The position numbers were made by a program, and so were the translations under genes. Positions 35,980 through 45,286 of a DNA stretch of 64,000 nt are shown piece by piece. The notes under the pieces were generated by a model, which worked only from the letters and a program-made list of their open reading frames with translations, was not told the DNA's origin and made no database searches. How positions within the stretch are numbered: position 1 is the first letter of the stretch; every line of letters starts with the position of its first letter. Source of the DNA: Parvibaculaceae bacterium (lineage in GTDB: Bacteria > Pseudomonadota > Alphaproteobacteria > Parvibaculales > Parvibaculaceae); contig JAHBYJ010000001.1 in assembly GCA_019636015.1 (NCBI GenBank), positions 1,860,001-1,924,000 on the forward strand, in the 5' to 3' direction.

Positions 35980-36012
35980 AAGGCGCTTCGTACCCACGAA
36001 GCGCCTTTTTTG
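35980..36012 (+). terminator. Intrinsic terminator of rplM-rpsI
   Basis: An 11-base stem (AAGGCGCTTCG with CGAAGCGCCTT) with a TACCCA loop is followed by a run of Ts, 23 bases after the rpsI stop and just before argC. Confidence 0.92.
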
Positions 36013-36030
36013 TTTTTGTTGAGGTTCGAC

Positions 36031-36987
36031 ATGACCACCAAAGTTTTCATCGACGGCGAAGTCGGCACCACGGGGTTGCAGATCCGGGCGCGGCTCGACG
36101 GGCGCACCGATCTCGATTTCATTTCGCTGGGCGAGGACAGGCGCAAGGACGCCGCCGCGCGGAAGGACGCGCTGAACAGCGCCGATATCGTGATCCTCTG
36201 CCTGCCGGACGATGCGGCGAAGGAAGCCGTGTCGCTGATCGAAAACGCGACCACCCGCGTCATCGACGCCTCGACCGCGCATCGCGTCGGCGATGGCTGG
36301 GTCTATGGTTTCCCGGAAATGTCCTCCGAGCAGAGCCGTGAGATTTCCGGCGCCACCCGCGTCACCAATCCCGGCTGCTACCCGACCGGAGCCATCGCGC
36401 TTGTGCGGCCGCTCGTCATGGCGGGGCTCATGCCGGAAAGCTGGCCCGTCACGGTCAATGCCGTCTCCGGCTATTCGGGCGGCGGCAAGCAGATGATCGC
36501 CGAGTTCGAGGACGAGGCCTCGCCCGGCTATACACTCGAGGCCTTCCGCGCCTATGCGCTCTCGCTTGCGCACAAGCACGTGCCCGAGATGCAGAAGAAT
36601 ATGGGCCTCGCCCATCCGCCGCTCTTCGCGCCCAATGTCGGGCGCTATGCGCAGGGCATGATCGTCGAAGTGCCGCTGCAGCTCTGGGCGCTGCCTTCGG
36701 CGCCTTCCGTTGCGAAAGTGCATGAGGTCCTGAGCGCCGCCTATGAAGGCCAGCGTTTCGTCTCGGTCGCCTCGCTTGAGGAAAGCGCCGCCATGACGAA
36801 GCTCGATCCCGAGCGGCTCAATGGCACGAACGAGATGAAGCTCTTCGTCTTCGGCAATGAGAAGACGAAGCAGGTTCGCCTCACGGCGCTCCTCGACAAT
36901 CTCGGCAAGGGCGCCTCCGGCCAGGCCGTGCAGTGCCTCAACATCATGATCGGTGCGGATGAAGGCTTGTCGGTGAACCTCCTCTAG
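36031..36987 (+). CDS. argC: N-acetyl-gamma-glutamyl-phosphate reductase (type 2)
   Basis: ArgC reduces N-acetylglutamyl phosphate in arginine biosynthesis. The 318-residue product begins MTTKVFIDGEVGTTGLQIRA, has the active-site cysteine in RVTNPGCYPTGAIAL, and SGYSGGGKQMI. The length and the IDGEVGTTGLQI start mark the short type 2 enzyme, usual in Alphaproteobacteria next to rplM-rpsI. The ATG at 36031 has GAGG at suitable spacing. Confidence 0.95.
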   Translation: MTTKVFIDGEVGTTGLQIRARLDGRTDLDFISLGEDRRKDAAARKDALNSADIVILCLPDDAAKEAVSLIENATTRVIDASTAHRVGDGWVYGFPEMSSEQSREISGATRVTNPGCYPTGAIALVRPLVMAGLMPESWPVTVNAVSGYSGGGKQMIAEFEDEASPGYTLEAFRAYALSLAHKHVPEMQKNMGLAHPPLFAPNVGRYAQGMIVEVPLQLWALPSAPSVAKVHEVLSAAYEGQRFVSVASLEESAAMTKLDPERLNGTNEMKLFVFGNEKTKQVRLTALLDNLGKGASGQAVQCLNIMIGADEGLSVNLL

Positions 36988-37411
36988 AATGACCCCTGGC
37001 GGGGAACGGGGCGCGCTAGGTGGAAGTGCGCGGGGCGGAACGCAAACACCATGTATCTCGCATGTGACATGTGGCACATGTAAGGGCGGTTCACGTTCCG
37101 CCCCGCGCATTGCGGTTTTCCGGTGGGAGAGTGTCTTTCAAGATCGCCAGCCGCTTTTATCGGCGGTGACGGCCCCGGGCCGTAATACCCGGCTCGTCCC
37201 TTGCCTCCCGGGAGAGACGGTCTGGTCCCGTCTTTCGCAGGCCGCAACCCCTCTCCACGCCTTCGGCCAGTCCGGACGCGCCTTCCATGGAGCGAGTGCG
37301 TCTAATATGGGGCCTGTAGGGAAAGCGGGGATAAGTTTTTTGTTTTGGGATGGTCTGGGGACGGAAAAATGAAGGAAGGCCGCCAATTATTTTATCTTCT
37401 CTGCCCCAAAT
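36988..37411. other. Structured intergenic region after argC, no gene recognised
   Basis: About 420 bases hold no convincing gene. A perfect 16-base inverted repeat lies at 37027-37042 and 37094-37109, enclosing 51 bases that contain CATGTG...CACATG. Further short stems follow: ACGGCCC/GGGCCGT (about 37167-37181) and AGACGG/CCGTCT (about 37216-37234). A T-rich stretch (TTTTTTGTTTTG) occurs near 37336-37347. I could not match it to RNase P, SRP, 6S or tmRNA by eye. A 127-codon plus-strand open frame (36989-37372) crosses it but has no supporting features. Confidence 0.5.
37027..37109. repeat. Perfect 16-bp inverted repeat with a 51-base loop
   Basis: TGCGCGGGGCGGAACG (37027-37042) is the exact reverse complement of CGTTCCGCCCCGCGCA (37094-37109). 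The stem would be very stable as RNA on either strand. The loop includes a second palindromic section around 37061-37080. It lies 39 bases after the argC stop. Confidence 0.8.
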
Positions 37412-37504
37412 CGTCATGGCCCGGCTTGTCCGGGCCATCCACGTCTTTCTTCCTGTTTGAGTCAGCCAAGAGGTGGATGACCCGCATAAAGCGGGTCATG
37501 ACGA
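37412..37504. repeat. REP-like bipartite element, family A copy 3
   Basis: The first arm is CGTCATGGCCCGGCTTGTCC then GGGCCATCCACGTCTTT. The second arm is GTGGATGACCCGCATAAAGC then GGGTCATGACGA. About 23 bases separate them. The first arm is identical over 35 bases to the left arm of copy 1. Confidence 0.8.
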
Positions 37505-37529
37505 TTTTTGGGATATGAAAATGTAACCT

Positions 37530-37559
37530 TGGACCCCTGGGTCAAGCCCGGGGATGACG
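37530..37559. repeat. REP-like element, family B half-site (copy 4)
   Basis: TGGACCCCTGGGTCAAGCCC then GGGGATGACG matches the right arm of family B copies 2 and 5. It follows family A copy 3 by 25 bases and precedes the AT-rich orphan gene. Confidence 0.65.
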
Positions 37560-37738
37560 TGTTGAGAGACCATCGGGTTACCGGATAAGTCGCGCCATGA
37601 CGGAATTGGGAGGAGCGACGAAAGACAAAACCGCATGGAAAATTCTTTGTAGACTTTTTTATAGACGTCATATGCTGAATGTATCTGTCACTGATATGAC
37701 TTGAATTTCCCTGCGAATCCAATTCGGTGGCCTACCAC

Positions 37739-38512
37739 ATGGAGCGAGAACCCAAACACACTTATTGGCTCGTACAGGGGGCAATTGGGGGATTTGTTGC
37801 TGCCGCGCTGGTGGGCACCATAATGGTCACTGTTTTGGCGACAGAGATTTTTAAAGATTACCAGACCTTCTTCGGCGCGTTGATAGCCTTGCTGGGCGCT
37901 CTTGCTACGATCTGGGTGCTTCGGCGACAAATTCGCCAAGCGGATGATTTCGAAAATGATCGGCGCGAGCGGAGTTGCTTTGCTTCCCGATCAGTGATGC
38001 CCGCTGCTCTTAGCGTGCTCGGCAGATATTCTGATGATTGCATGAGGCAGCTGATTAAACTTCACCCTCAGAGTGACCAAGATGTCGTACTGCCACCTAG
38101 TGCTCCAGACCCGCTCTTTCCGGAAATTCCTTCAGAATCAATTCCGGTCCTTAGGGAGGTGGCGCAATACGCAGATCGTCCTATCGCTGAGACGATTGCC
38201 GATTTGCTTGGTCATTTGCAGGTTATGAACTCTCGATTGTGCGGCTTGCATCGCAATTTGCTTGGCTATCACGGGCCGGGTGGAGCGCCTTATCAAGTAA
38301 GAGTTTATCACATTGAGAATTTGATGATCGATGCGGCTGAGTTAAATGCAAGAGTAGCGTCTTTATTTGAATATGCACGACGCAAATCGAATGACGCGCC
38401 CACCGCACTTTCACGCGCAAATTTACTAAACGCGTTGTTTATTATGGGAGTCGGAGACCTCACATTTCCTGATGTGACGAAGAAAGTATCTGAGTTTTAC
38501 CCCAATGGATAA
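37739..38512 (+). CDS. AT-rich orphan gene: two-helix membrane protein of unknown function
   Basis: The 257-residue product has two membrane helices at about residues 9-34 and 43-61. A basic segment (RRQIRQADDFENDRRERSC) and an apparently cytosolic helical domain of about 180 residues follow. No enzyme motif is visible. Base composition and codon use (many TTA, GAT, AAT codons) are clearly AT-richer than the neighbours, suggesting acquisition. The ATG at 37739 has GGTGG eight bases upstream; a GTG at 37727 is possible. Its TAA stop directly abuts the TAA stop of convergent nrdJ with no base between. From memory, the layout resembles uncharacterised proteins with two helices then a basic linker, but I cannot name a family. 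Confidence 0.72.
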   Translation: MEREPKHTYWLVQGAIGGFVAAALVGTIMVTVLATEIFKDYQTFFGALIALLGALATIWVLRRQIRQADDFENDRRERSCFASRSVMPAALSVLGRYSDDCMRQLIKLHPQSDQDVVLPPSAPDPLFPEIPSESIPVLREVAQYADRPIAETIADLLGHLQVMNSRLCGLHRNLLGYHGPGGAPYQVRVYHIENLMIDAAELNARVASLFEYARRKSNDAPTALSRANLLNALFIMGVGDLTFPDVTKKVSEFYPNG

Positions 38513-41500
38513 TTAGCTACACCCGCTCGTGCCTCCGCACGTGTCGCACTTCAAACACGTCCCGTTCCGCACCATCGTGAAATTCCCGCATTCGCCGCAG
38601 GCTTCGCCTTCATAGCCCTTCATGCGGGCTTCGGCGACGCGGGACATGGTGCCGCCCGATGACGCGATGCTGATCGAGCCGGCTGCGGCAGCGGCGAAGC
38701 TTTCGCCGCTGCCTGAGCGCATCAGCGCGCCGGCTGCCATGACTTCGGCTTTCACCGTCTGCTCGCGGACCGCCGGTGCAGCGACTGCCTCGGCGACTTC
38801 GGCACGGGCCGTGGCCGCCGCGCCGCCGCGCACGACATAAAGGTTCGCCATCTGCGGCATGCGCGTATAGCCGGGGCTCACCACGGCGGAGGCGGGAAGA
38901 GCCGGCGCCTTGCCTTCATCCGCGCCGTCGCCCATCGCGTCGAAGGCGAGTTCCTTCGGATCGACATGGCCGAGATCGGAGCGGCCGAGATAGGACACGG
39001 CAAGCTCGCGGAAGACATAGTCGAGGATCGAGGTCGCGTTCTTGATCCGGTCGTTGCCCTGCACGAGACCCGCCGGTTCGAACCGCGTGAAGGTGAAGGC
39101 CTCCACATATTCCTCGAGCGGCACGCCATATTGCAGGCCGAGCGAGACGGCGATCGCAAAATTGTTCATCAGCGAGCGGAAGGCGGCGCCCTCCTTGTGC
39201 ATGTCGATGAAGATCTCGCCGATCTTGCCGTCGTCATATTCGCCGGTGCGGAGATAGACCTTGTGCCCGCCGACCAGCGCCTTCTGCGTATAGCCCTTGC
39301 GGCGGTCGGGCAGGCGGTCGCGGGTCTTTTCCGAGGCGACGACGCGCTCGGCAAGCTCCATCACGCTGCGCTCGGCGATAATGCGCGCGCGCTCCGCCTG
39401 GGGCTGCGCGATCAATGTTTCGACCGTGCTTGCCTCGTCCTCGTCTTCCACATCGTCTTCGAGAAGCTGCGCATTGAGCGGCTGCGACAGCTTCGAGCCG
39501 TCGCGGTAAAGCGCATTGGCCTTCAGGCCGAGCTTCCAGGAAAGCATGTAGCTCTCCTTGCATTCCTCGACGCTTGCCGCATTCGGCATGTTGATGGTCT
39601 TGGAGATCGCGCCCGAGATGAAGGGCTGCGCCGCCGCCATCATGCGGATATGGCTTTCGACGGAGAGATAGCGCGTACCGGTGCGGCCGCAAGGGTTCGC
39701 ACAGTCGAAGACGGGCAGATGCTCGTCTTTCAGCCCGGGAGCGCCCTCAAGCGTCATGGCGCCGCAGACATGGAGGTTGGCCGCCTCGATTTCCGCCTTC
39801 GTGAAGCCGAGCGCGGAGAGCATGTCGAAATCGAGATCGTCCATGGCGTCGGCATCGAGGCCGAGCGTCTCCACGCAGAATTCCTCGCCGAGCTGCCACT
39901 TGTTGAAGACGAAGCGGATGTCATAGGCGGTGGCGAGCGCCTTCTCGATCACGTCAATCTTTTCCGGCGTGAAGCCGAGCGCGGCAAGGCGCTCGTGATT
40001 GACGCCCTTCGCTGTCGCCAACGTGCCGTGGCCGACTGCGTAGTTCACGATGGCTTCGATCTCTGCATCGGCATAGCCGAGCGTGCGCAGCGCCTGCGGC
40101 ACGGCGCGGTTGATGATCTTGAAATAGCCGCCGCCCGCGAGCTTCTTGAACTTGACGAGCGCGAAATCGGGTTCGATGCCGGTCGTGTCGCAATCCATCA
40201 CGAGGCCGATCGTGCCGGTCGGTGCGATCACGGTCGCCTGCGCATTGCGATAGCCGTAGCGCTCGCCCATGGCGACCGCGAGGTCCCAGGAGGCGCGCGC
40301 ATGATCGACGAGATCGGCCTGCGGGCAGGAAGCGGCGTCGAGCGCCACGGGATAGACCGAGAGGCTTTCGTAGCCGCCATTGAGCCCATGCGCCGCGCGG
40401 GCATGGTTGCGCATCACGCGGAGCATGTGGTCGCGATTGTCCGCATAGCCGGGGAAGGCGCCGAGCTCCTTCGCCATCTGCGCCGAAGTGGCATAGGACA
40501 CGCCGGTCATGATGGCGCTGATCGCGGCGGTGAGCGACCGCGCCTCGCGCGAGTCGTAGCCGATGCCGGACGACATGAGGAGGCCGCCAATATTGGCAAA
40601 GCCGAGGCCGAGTGTGCGGTAGCGGTAGCTCCGTTCCGCGATCTCGCGGCTCGGGAACTGCGCCATCAGAACCGAGACCTCGAGCACGATGGTGAGAAGC
40701 TTCACGGCGTGCTCGAAGGCTTCCACATCGAAGCGGCCATCCGCTTCCCGGAACTGGATCAGGTTGATCGAGGCGAGGTTGCAAGCTGTGTCGTCGAGGA
40801 ACATATATTCCGAGCACGGATTGCTGGCACGGATTTCACCCGAGGCAGGGCAGGTGTGCCAGTCGTTAATGGTGGTGTGATACTGGATGCCTGGATCGGC
40901 GCTCGCCCAGGCCGCCACGCCGATCTTTTCCCAGAGCTCGCGTGCGGGCAGGCGCTTCGTCACCTCGCCATTGAGACGGCTTTTCAGCGACCAGTCCTCG
41001 TCCTGTTCGACGGCGCGCAGGAATTCATCCGACACGCGCACCGTATTGTTCGAGTTCTGGCCCGAGACGGTCAGATAGGCTTCCGAGTCCCAGTCCGTGT
41101 CATAAACGTCGAATTCGATATCGGTATAGCCCTGCTTCGCAAACTGGATGACCCGCTGGACATAGTTCTCCGGCACATGCGCCTTGCGCGCGGCCGAGAT
41201 TTCGCGCTTCAGCGCCGGGTTCTTCTTCGGATCGAAACAGGCATCGCCATCCGCCTCGCAATTCACGCAGGCGCGCATGATGGCGATGAGGTGCTTCCGG
41301 TTGATCTTCGAGCCGGTGACGAGGGCGGCAACTTTCTGCTCCTCTTTCACCTTCCAGTCGATGAAATCCTCGATATCGGGATGGTCGACATCGACGATCA
41401 CCATCTTCGCCGCACGGCGCGTGGTGCCGCCGGATTTGATCGCGCCCGCCGCGCGGTCGCCGATCTTGAGGAAGCTCATCAGGCCGGAGGACTTGCCGCC

Positions 41501-42241
41501 GCCGGACAGCGCCTCGTTCTCGCCGCGCAGGCTTGAGAAATTGGAGCCGGTGCCCGAGCCGTATTTGAAGAGCCGCGCCTCGCGCACCCAGAGATCCATG
41601 ATGCCGTTCTCGTTCACGAGATCGTCGTTCACGCTCTGGATGAAGCAGGCATGGGGCTGCGGGTATTCGTAGGCCGTGTCGGTCGGCGCGGTGATGCCGG
41701 TCGCCGGATCGGTGCGCCAGTGGCCCTGCGCCGGACCGTCGATGCCATAGGCCCAGTGGAGGCCGGTATTGAACCATTGCGGGGAATTCGGCGCCGCGAT
41801 CTGCGCGGCCAGCATGAAGCGGTGTTCGTCATAGAAGGCGCGGGCATCGGCTTCGGAATCGAAGTAGCCGCCTTTCCAGCCCCAATAGGCCCAGGTGCCG
41901 GCGAGCCGGTCGAAGACCTGGCGCGCATCGCGCTCCGGGCCAAACCGGTCTTCCGGGCGCAGCGCTTCGAGCGCGTCCGTGTCCGGCTCGTGGCGCCAGA
42001 GGAAGTCCGGCACGCCGTCTTCCGGGACGGCCTTCAGAACGGCGGCGACGCCCGCCTTGCGGAAATATTTCTGGGCGAGCACGTCGCAGGCGACCTGGCT
42101 CCACTCCGCGGGGACGTGAATATCCTGCAGGTGGAAAACGACCGAACCATCCGGATTGCGGATTTCGCTCGCCGTGGTCCTGAACTCGATGCCCTCGTAA
42201 GGCGACTGGCCTTCGACTGTGAAGCAACGCTGGATACGCAT
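38513..42241 (-). CDS. nrdJ: Adenosylcobalamin-dependent ribonucleotide reductase (class II)
   Basis: NrdJ makes deoxyribonucleotides with a B12-derived radical and needs no oxygen. The 1242-residue product has the finger-loop and barrel segments [35 protein letters not shown] (active-site cysteine region) and [20 protein letters not shown]. The C-terminal tail is cysteine-rich, with [21 protein letters not shown] in overlapping CxxC pairs (given here in pieces), typical of the long alphaproteobacterial NrdJ. The ATG at 42241 follows a GGGGGCC sequence. No cobalamin riboswitch is visible upstream. It is followed directly by the convergent AT-rich gene. Confidence 0.95.
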   Translation of the reverse strand: MRIQRCFTVEGQSPYEGIEFRTTASEIRNPDGSVVFHLQDIHVPAEWSQVACDVLAQKYFRKAGVAAVLKAVPEDGVPDFLWRHEPDTDALEALRPEDRFGPERDARQVFDRLAGTWAYWGWKGGYFDSEADARAFYDEHRFMLAAQIAAPNSPQWFNTGLHWAYGIDGPAQGHWRTDPATGITAPTDTAYEYPQPHACFIQSVNDDLVNENGIMDLWVREARLFKYGSGTGSNFSSLRGENEALSGGGKSSGLMSFLKIGDRAAGAIKSGGTTRRAAKMVIVDVDHPDIEDFIDWKVKEEQKVAALVTGSKINRKHLIAIMRACVNCEADGDACFDPKKNPALKREISAARKAHVPENYVQRVIQFAKQGYTDIEFDVYDTDWDSEAYLTVSGQNSNNTVRVSDEFLRAVEQDEDWSLKSRLNGEVTKRLPARELWEKIGVAAWASADPGIQYHTTINDWHTCPASGEIRASNPCSEYMFLDDTACNLASINLIQFREADGRFDVEAFEHAVKLLTIVLEVSVLMAQFPSREIAERSYRYRTLGLGFANIGGLLMSSGIGYDSREARSLTAAISAIMTGVSYATSAQMAKELGAFPGYADNRDHMLRVMRNHARAAHGLNGGYESLSVYPVALDAASCPQADLVDHARASWDLAVAMGERYGYRNAQATVIAPTGTIGLVMDCDTTGIEPDFALVKFKKLAGGGYFKIINRAVPQALRTLGYADAEIEAIVNYAVGHGTLATAKGVNHERLAALGFTPEKIDVIEKALATAYDIRFVFNKWQLGEEFCVETLGLDADAMDDLDFDMLSALGFTKAEIEAANLHVCGAMTLEGAPGLKDEHLPVFDCANPCGRTGTRYLSVESHIRMMAAAQPFISGAISKTINMPNAASVEECKESYMLSWKLGLKANALYRDGSKLSQPLNAQLLEDDVEDEDEASTVETLIAQPQAERARIIAERSVMELAERVVASEKTRDRLPDRRKGYTQKALVGGHKVYLRTGEYDDGKIGEIFIDMHKEGAAFRSLMNNFAIAVSLGLQYGVPLEEYVEAFTFTRFEPAGLVQGNDRIKNATSILDYVFRELAVSYLGRSDLGHVDPKELAFDAMGDGADEGKAPALPASAVVSPGYTRMPQMANLYVVRGGAAATARAEVAEAVAAPAVREQTVKAEVMAAGALMRSGSGESFAAAAAGSISIASSGGTMSRVAEARMKGYEGEACGECGNFTMVRNGTCLKCDTCGGTSGCS

Positions 42242-42633
42242 CTGGCCCCCGAAATTTCCGCTCGATTTACGTTCCCCAGGGAGGTGGAAGCGGAATGGGG
42301 ACAGCCGGATTTCCCGGTTTCAGGGCGCAAAATCCCGCCGCGCAAAGCCGCTCTGGATCGGATCATCTAAGTGTCTGATTCCAGAAGACTTTTGACGCCG
42401 AAACTTCGTCGCCTGAGTGCTGCCCGCCTGTCTCTCCTGCCTCTCCCCTGAGGGAAATGAAATCCTAGGAAGGATGGCCGGGCCCCGTCAAGCCAAAGTC
42501 ACAAGATGTAGATGTGACAGGCATCGCCGACACGAGATGAAGTGGCTCACCCGCCCGAATCGGCGGGTTAACAATGCGGAAACCGGCGCTCTGGTATGAA
42601 TCGGGCGGAAACCCAGGACAGGTGGAGAGTGCG
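42242..42633. other. Divergent intergenic region between nrdJ and a response-regulator gene
   Basis: About 390 bases should contain the promoters of both genes. The only structured signal I see is the inverted repeat at 42498-42518. Downstream, an AATCGGCGGGTTAAC stretch and a short in-frame ATG at 42574 precede the response regulator. No B12 riboswitch boxes are recognisable. Confidence 0.5.
42498..42518. promoter_or_regulatory. Candidate operator between nrdJ and the response regulator
   Basis: GTCACA (42498-42503) and TGTGAC (42513-42518) are perfect inverted arms around a nine-base spacer, AGATGTAGA. The left half, CACAAGAT, loosely resembles half of an NrdR box, but the second half does not match that consensus, so the regulator is open. 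Confidence 0.35.
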
Positions 42634-43158
42634 GTGGGTGAGCTGAGCACGGCATATGGCAAGGAGCTCAAGTCGCTGAAAATCCTCATGGTTGAGGATA
42701 ATGGCGGCATGCGCCTGCTGCTGCGGACCATGCTCAACACATTCGGCATTTCCCATGTCCGCCAAGCCCGCGACGGCACCGACGGGCTTATGGAACTTCA
42801 GCTCCACGACATCGACCTCGTCATTTCCGACTGGGAAATGCAGCCGATGAATGGCCGGGACTTCATCACCAGCGTCCGTTCGCTTGGGAACGAGCCGGTC
42901 TGCTTCACGCCCATCATCGTGCTGACGGGCCACGCCTCCCATTCCCTGATCAAGGAAGCCTTCGAGATCGGCGCGACGCATCTCCTCGTGAAGCCGGTCA
43001 CGCCGGCGAGCCTGCTGCACCGGATCGAATGGGTGCTGCACGACGATCGCGAGTTCGAACGGGCGGGCAATATCTACCGCCAGCCCATGCTGCTTAAGGA
43101 GCGCGAGGGGCTGAAGCGCACCAGGGCCGTGGGCCAGACCACCTGGTCGCTCGAATAA
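42634..43158 (+). CDS. Single-domain response regulator
   Basis: The product is one CheY-like receiver domain: KILMVEDNGGMRLLL with the acidic pair, the phosphoacceptor aspartate in LVISDWEMQPMNG, the threonine in IIVLTGHAS, and the lysine in LLVKPVTPA. A basic tail of about 40 residues follows and carries no DNA-binding domain. I chose the GTG at 42634 because GGTGGAG lies nine bases upstream; an ATG at 42574 would add 20 residues but has no ribosome site. No kinase gene is adjacent. Such receivers often serve in phosphorelays or chemotaxis-like signalling. Confidence 0.87.
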   Translation: MGELSTAYGKELKSLKILMVEDNGGMRLLLRTMLNTFGISHVRQARDGTDGLMELQLHDIDLVISDWEMQPMNGRDFITSVRSLGNEPVCFTPIIVLTGHASHSLIKEAFEIGATHLLVKPVTPASLLHRIEWVLHDDREFERAGNIYRQPMLLKEREGLKRTRAVGQTTWSLE

Positions 43159-43290
43159 GCCGATTTGGCCGTCGCGCAGGCTGGACCCGGCCTTCCCCGA
43201 ATGTCATATTCTGCCCGTTTTCCAGCCCCCTCCGGCCGGATTCGCGTCTGGAATTGAAGCTCCCCGCAGCTTCCAACGGGATTGCCTTTC

Positions 43291-43689
43291 ATGGGTTTGT
43301 TTTCGGAAATCTTCATCTGGTGGCACGGCCAGACCATGGGCACGCGCTTCCAGACCTGGCGCAATGGCTGCCTGGTGGGCGAGGACGAGCAGGGCAACAA
43401 GTATTACGAGGCCCGGAACGGCGAGGCCGTAGGCGGCTATGTCCGCCGCTGGGTGATCTATAACGGTCTGGCCGAAGCGTCCCGCGTGCCGCCCGACTGG
43501 CATGGCTGGCTCCACCACACGGTGGATACGCCGCCGACCGAGGAAGACTATCGGCCGCGCGAATGGCAGCAGCCGCATATACCGAACCTCACCGGCACGC
43601 CGCATGCCTATCGCCCGGCGGGCAGCCTCCACAAGGGCGGCCAGCGCCCACAGGCGACCGGCGATTATCGCGCCTGGCGGCCCGAATAA
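43291..43689 (+). CDS. NDUFA12-like NADH:ubiquinone oxidoreductase accessory subunit
   Basis: The 132-residue product begins MGLFSEIFIWWHGQTMGTRF. It contains GNKYYEARNG, RRWVIYNGLAEASRVPPDWHGWLHHT (given in part) and the proline-rich C-terminus, all typical of the NDUFA12/17.2-kDa subunit. In Alphaproteobacteria this supernumerary complex I subunit is shared with mitochondria. It supports the taxonomic reading. The ATG at 43291 is preferred over the in-frame TTG nine bases earlier. mlaD and a DUF2155 gene follow closely. Confidence 0.93.
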   Translation: MGLFSEIFIWWHGQTMGTRFQTWRNGCLVGEDEQGNKYYEARNGEAVGGYVRRWVIYNGLAEASRVPPDWHGWLHHTVDTPPTEEDYRPREWQQPHIPNLTGTPHAYRPAGSLHKGGQRPQATGDYRAWRPE

Positions 43690-43713
43690 TTCCATTCCCT
43701 CGCGGAGAGCCAC

Positions 43714-44166
43714 ATGCAGAGCAATCTCGTCGAAACCCTGATCGGTACGCTGGTTGTCGCTGTGGCGGCTGTGTTCCTTTTCTACGGCTACTCCTCGTCC
43801 GGCATGAGAAGCGCCTCCGGCTATCAGGTGAACGCCGCTTTCAGCGCCGTGGACGGGCTCGCGAACGGCGCCGATGTGCGCCTCTCCGGCATCAAGATCG
43901 GCACCGTTGTGCGCCAGAAGCTCGACCCGGAGACCTATCAGGCCGTGGTGACGCTCGACATCGCGAGCGACGTGAAGCTGCCGGACGACAGCAGCGCCAA
44001 GATCACGAGCGAAGGCCTGCTCGGCGGCAGCTATATCTCCGTGACGCCGGGCGGCAGCGAGGACATGCTGACGAGCGGCGGCGAGATCATGTTCACGCAA
44101 GGCTCGGTCGATCTGATGAGCCTGATTGGACAGGCCGTCTTCTCCGCGACGGACGGAGAGAATTGA
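43714..44166 (+). CDS. mlaD: MlaD-like outer-membrane lipid asymmetry protein (MCE domain)
   Basis: MlaD is the inner-membrane-anchored periplasmic subunit of the Mla phospholipid transporter. The 150-residue product has one N-terminal helix (about residues 7-27) and a single MCE domain: YQVNAAFSAVDGLANGADVR, LSGIKIGTVVRQKLDP, AKITSEGLLGGSYISVTPGG. The rest of the Mla operon (mlaE, mlaF, mlaC) is not in this window. It lies 24 bases after the NDUFA12-like gene and 20 before the DUF2155 gene, which suggests one transcript. Confidence 0.9.
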   Translation: MQSNLVETLIGTLVVAVAAVFLFYGYSSSGMRSASGYQVNAAFSAVDGLANGADVRLSGIKIGTVVRQKLDPETYQAVVTLDIASDVKLPDDSSAKITSEGLLGGSYISVTPGGSEDMLTSGGEIMFTQGSVDLMSLIGQAVFSATDGEN

Positions 44167-44186
44167 GCCAGGGCCCGGGAGCGTTC

Positions 44187-44573
44187 ATGCGACATCGCGT
44201 TTTCCTTCCGCTCTGCGCCTTGCTGGCCGTGGCCGCGACGCCCGCGCTTGCCGAAAAATATCCGGTCGCCGTGTTCAGCGGTCTCGACAAGATCACCGCC
44301 CGCGTCGAGAGCTTCGAGGTGAAGGTGGACGAGCCGGCGCGTTTCGGTTCGCTCGAGGTGCTGGTGCGCGCTTGCGACAAGAAGCCGCCGGAGGAGCCGC
44401 CGCGGACGGCCGCCTATGTCGAAATCCGCCAGCTCGACCGCGAAGACGAAGGCGAGGAGCAGGCGGATGAAGCGCCGCCCATCTTCAAGGGCTGGATGTT
44501 CGCCGAAAGCCCGGGCCTCAATGCGCTTGAGCACCCGGTCTACGATATCTGGGTGACCGACTGCAAAATGTAG
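44187..44573 (+). CDS. Secreted DUF2155 domain protein
   Basis: The 128-residue product has a signal peptide (residues 1-22, ending TPALA). The DUF2155 domain follows: [20 protein letters not shown], a cysteine in [40 protein letters not shown] and a final IWVTDCKM. Two conserved cysteines could form a disulfide. The family is alphaproteobacterial and uncharacterised, normally encoded next to aat and mlaD-like genes, as here. Its 3' end overlaps the convergent aat gene by 34 bases. Confidence 0.87.
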   Translation: MRHRVFLPLCALLAVAATPALAEKYPVAVFSGLDKITARVESFEVKVDEPARFGSLEVLVRACDKKPPEEPPRTAAYVEIRQLDREDEGEEQADEAPPIFKGWMFAESPGLNALEHPVYDIWVTDCKM

Positions 44574-45217
44574 TCGGGCGTCGCATCGTCCGGCATCGCA
44601 TGGAAATCGGCCTCGCGCATCGTCGCGCGGGCGAGGCGTGCGCGGTACTGGTCCCGTGAAATCTCGATCGCTCCGAACTGCTGGAGATGCGATGTGACGA
44701 ACTGCGTGTCGAGCAGGTCGTAGCCGCCGCGGATCAGCCTTGCCACCAGATAAACCAGCGCGACCTTGCTCGCATCGGTCTCTCGCGAGAACATGCTCTC
44801 GCCGAAAAAGGCCGAGCCGAGCGAAACGCCGTAAAGCCCGCCGACAAGCTTTCCCTCGCGCCAGCACTCGACGGAATGGGCGCGGTCGTGTTCGTGCAGC
44901 TCGCAATAGAGATCGAGAATGCGCTCGTTGATCCATGTGCCGTCGCGGCCGGGCGAGGAATCCGCGCAGCCCAGCATGACCTCGCGAAAGGCGGTATCCA
45001 CGCGGATATCGAACGGCGCGCGGCGGATGGTGCGGGCGAGCCGCTTCGGAACGTGAAACGTTTCGAGCGGAAGAATGCCGCGCCGCTCCGGATCGATCCA
45101 GTAGAGCTCCGGATCGTCACGCGACTCCGCCATGGGGAAGACGCCATAGGCATAGGCGCGCAGCAGCGTCTGTGCGTCGATATCGCTCATTCCGGGTTTG
45201 TGCGTCCGTGCCGTCAT
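44540..45217 (-). CDS. aat: Leucyl/phenylalanyl-tRNA-protein transferase
   Basis: Aat attaches Leu or Phe to N-terminal Lys/Arg of proteins, marking them for ClpAP (N-degron pathway). The 225-residue product has the signature [20 protein letters not shown] then [34 protein letters not shown] and [20 protein letters not shown] used the ATG at 45217 (GGTGAG upstream); ATG 45190 is possible. It is convergent with the DUF2155 gene (34-base overlap), an arrangement common in Alphaproteobacteria. Confidence 0.94.
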   Translation of the reverse strand: MTARTHKPGMSDIDAQTLLRAYAYGVFPMAESRDDPELYWIDPERRGILPLETFHVPKRLARTIRRAPFDIRVDTAFREVMLGCADSSPGRDGTWINERILDLYCELHEHDRAHSVECWREGKLVGGLYGVSLGSAFFGESMFSRETDASKVALVYLVARLIRGGYDLLDTQFVTSHLQQFGAIEISRDQYRARLARATMREADFHAMPDDATPDYILQSVTQIS

Positions 45218-45286
45218 GTCTCACCATGCGCAATCTAGCGAAGGCGGCCGCGAAACGATACTCGGTTCGCGGCCTGCCATGAGGCA

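Noticed and set aside
36989..37372. A 127-codon plus-strand coding gene in the argC-nrdJ gap
   Set aside because: It covers the perfect inverted repeat, has no ribosome site or known motif, and its amino-acid composition is unlike neighbours.
37590..37720. Short peptide gene upstream of the AT-rich orphan
   Set aside because: A 35-codon frame exists but lacks a ribosome site and conservation evidence; it is probably leader sequence of the orphan gene.
38966..41536. An 856-codon open frame antisense to nrdJ
   Set aside because: It is entirely within the NrdJ coding region on the other strand; the translation shows no domain and nrdJ motifs are intact.
42242..42633. Cobalamin riboswitch ahead of nrdJ
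   Set aside because: No B12-box core could be recognised on the minus strand; NrdJ genes are often not under such control because B12 is the cofactor itself.
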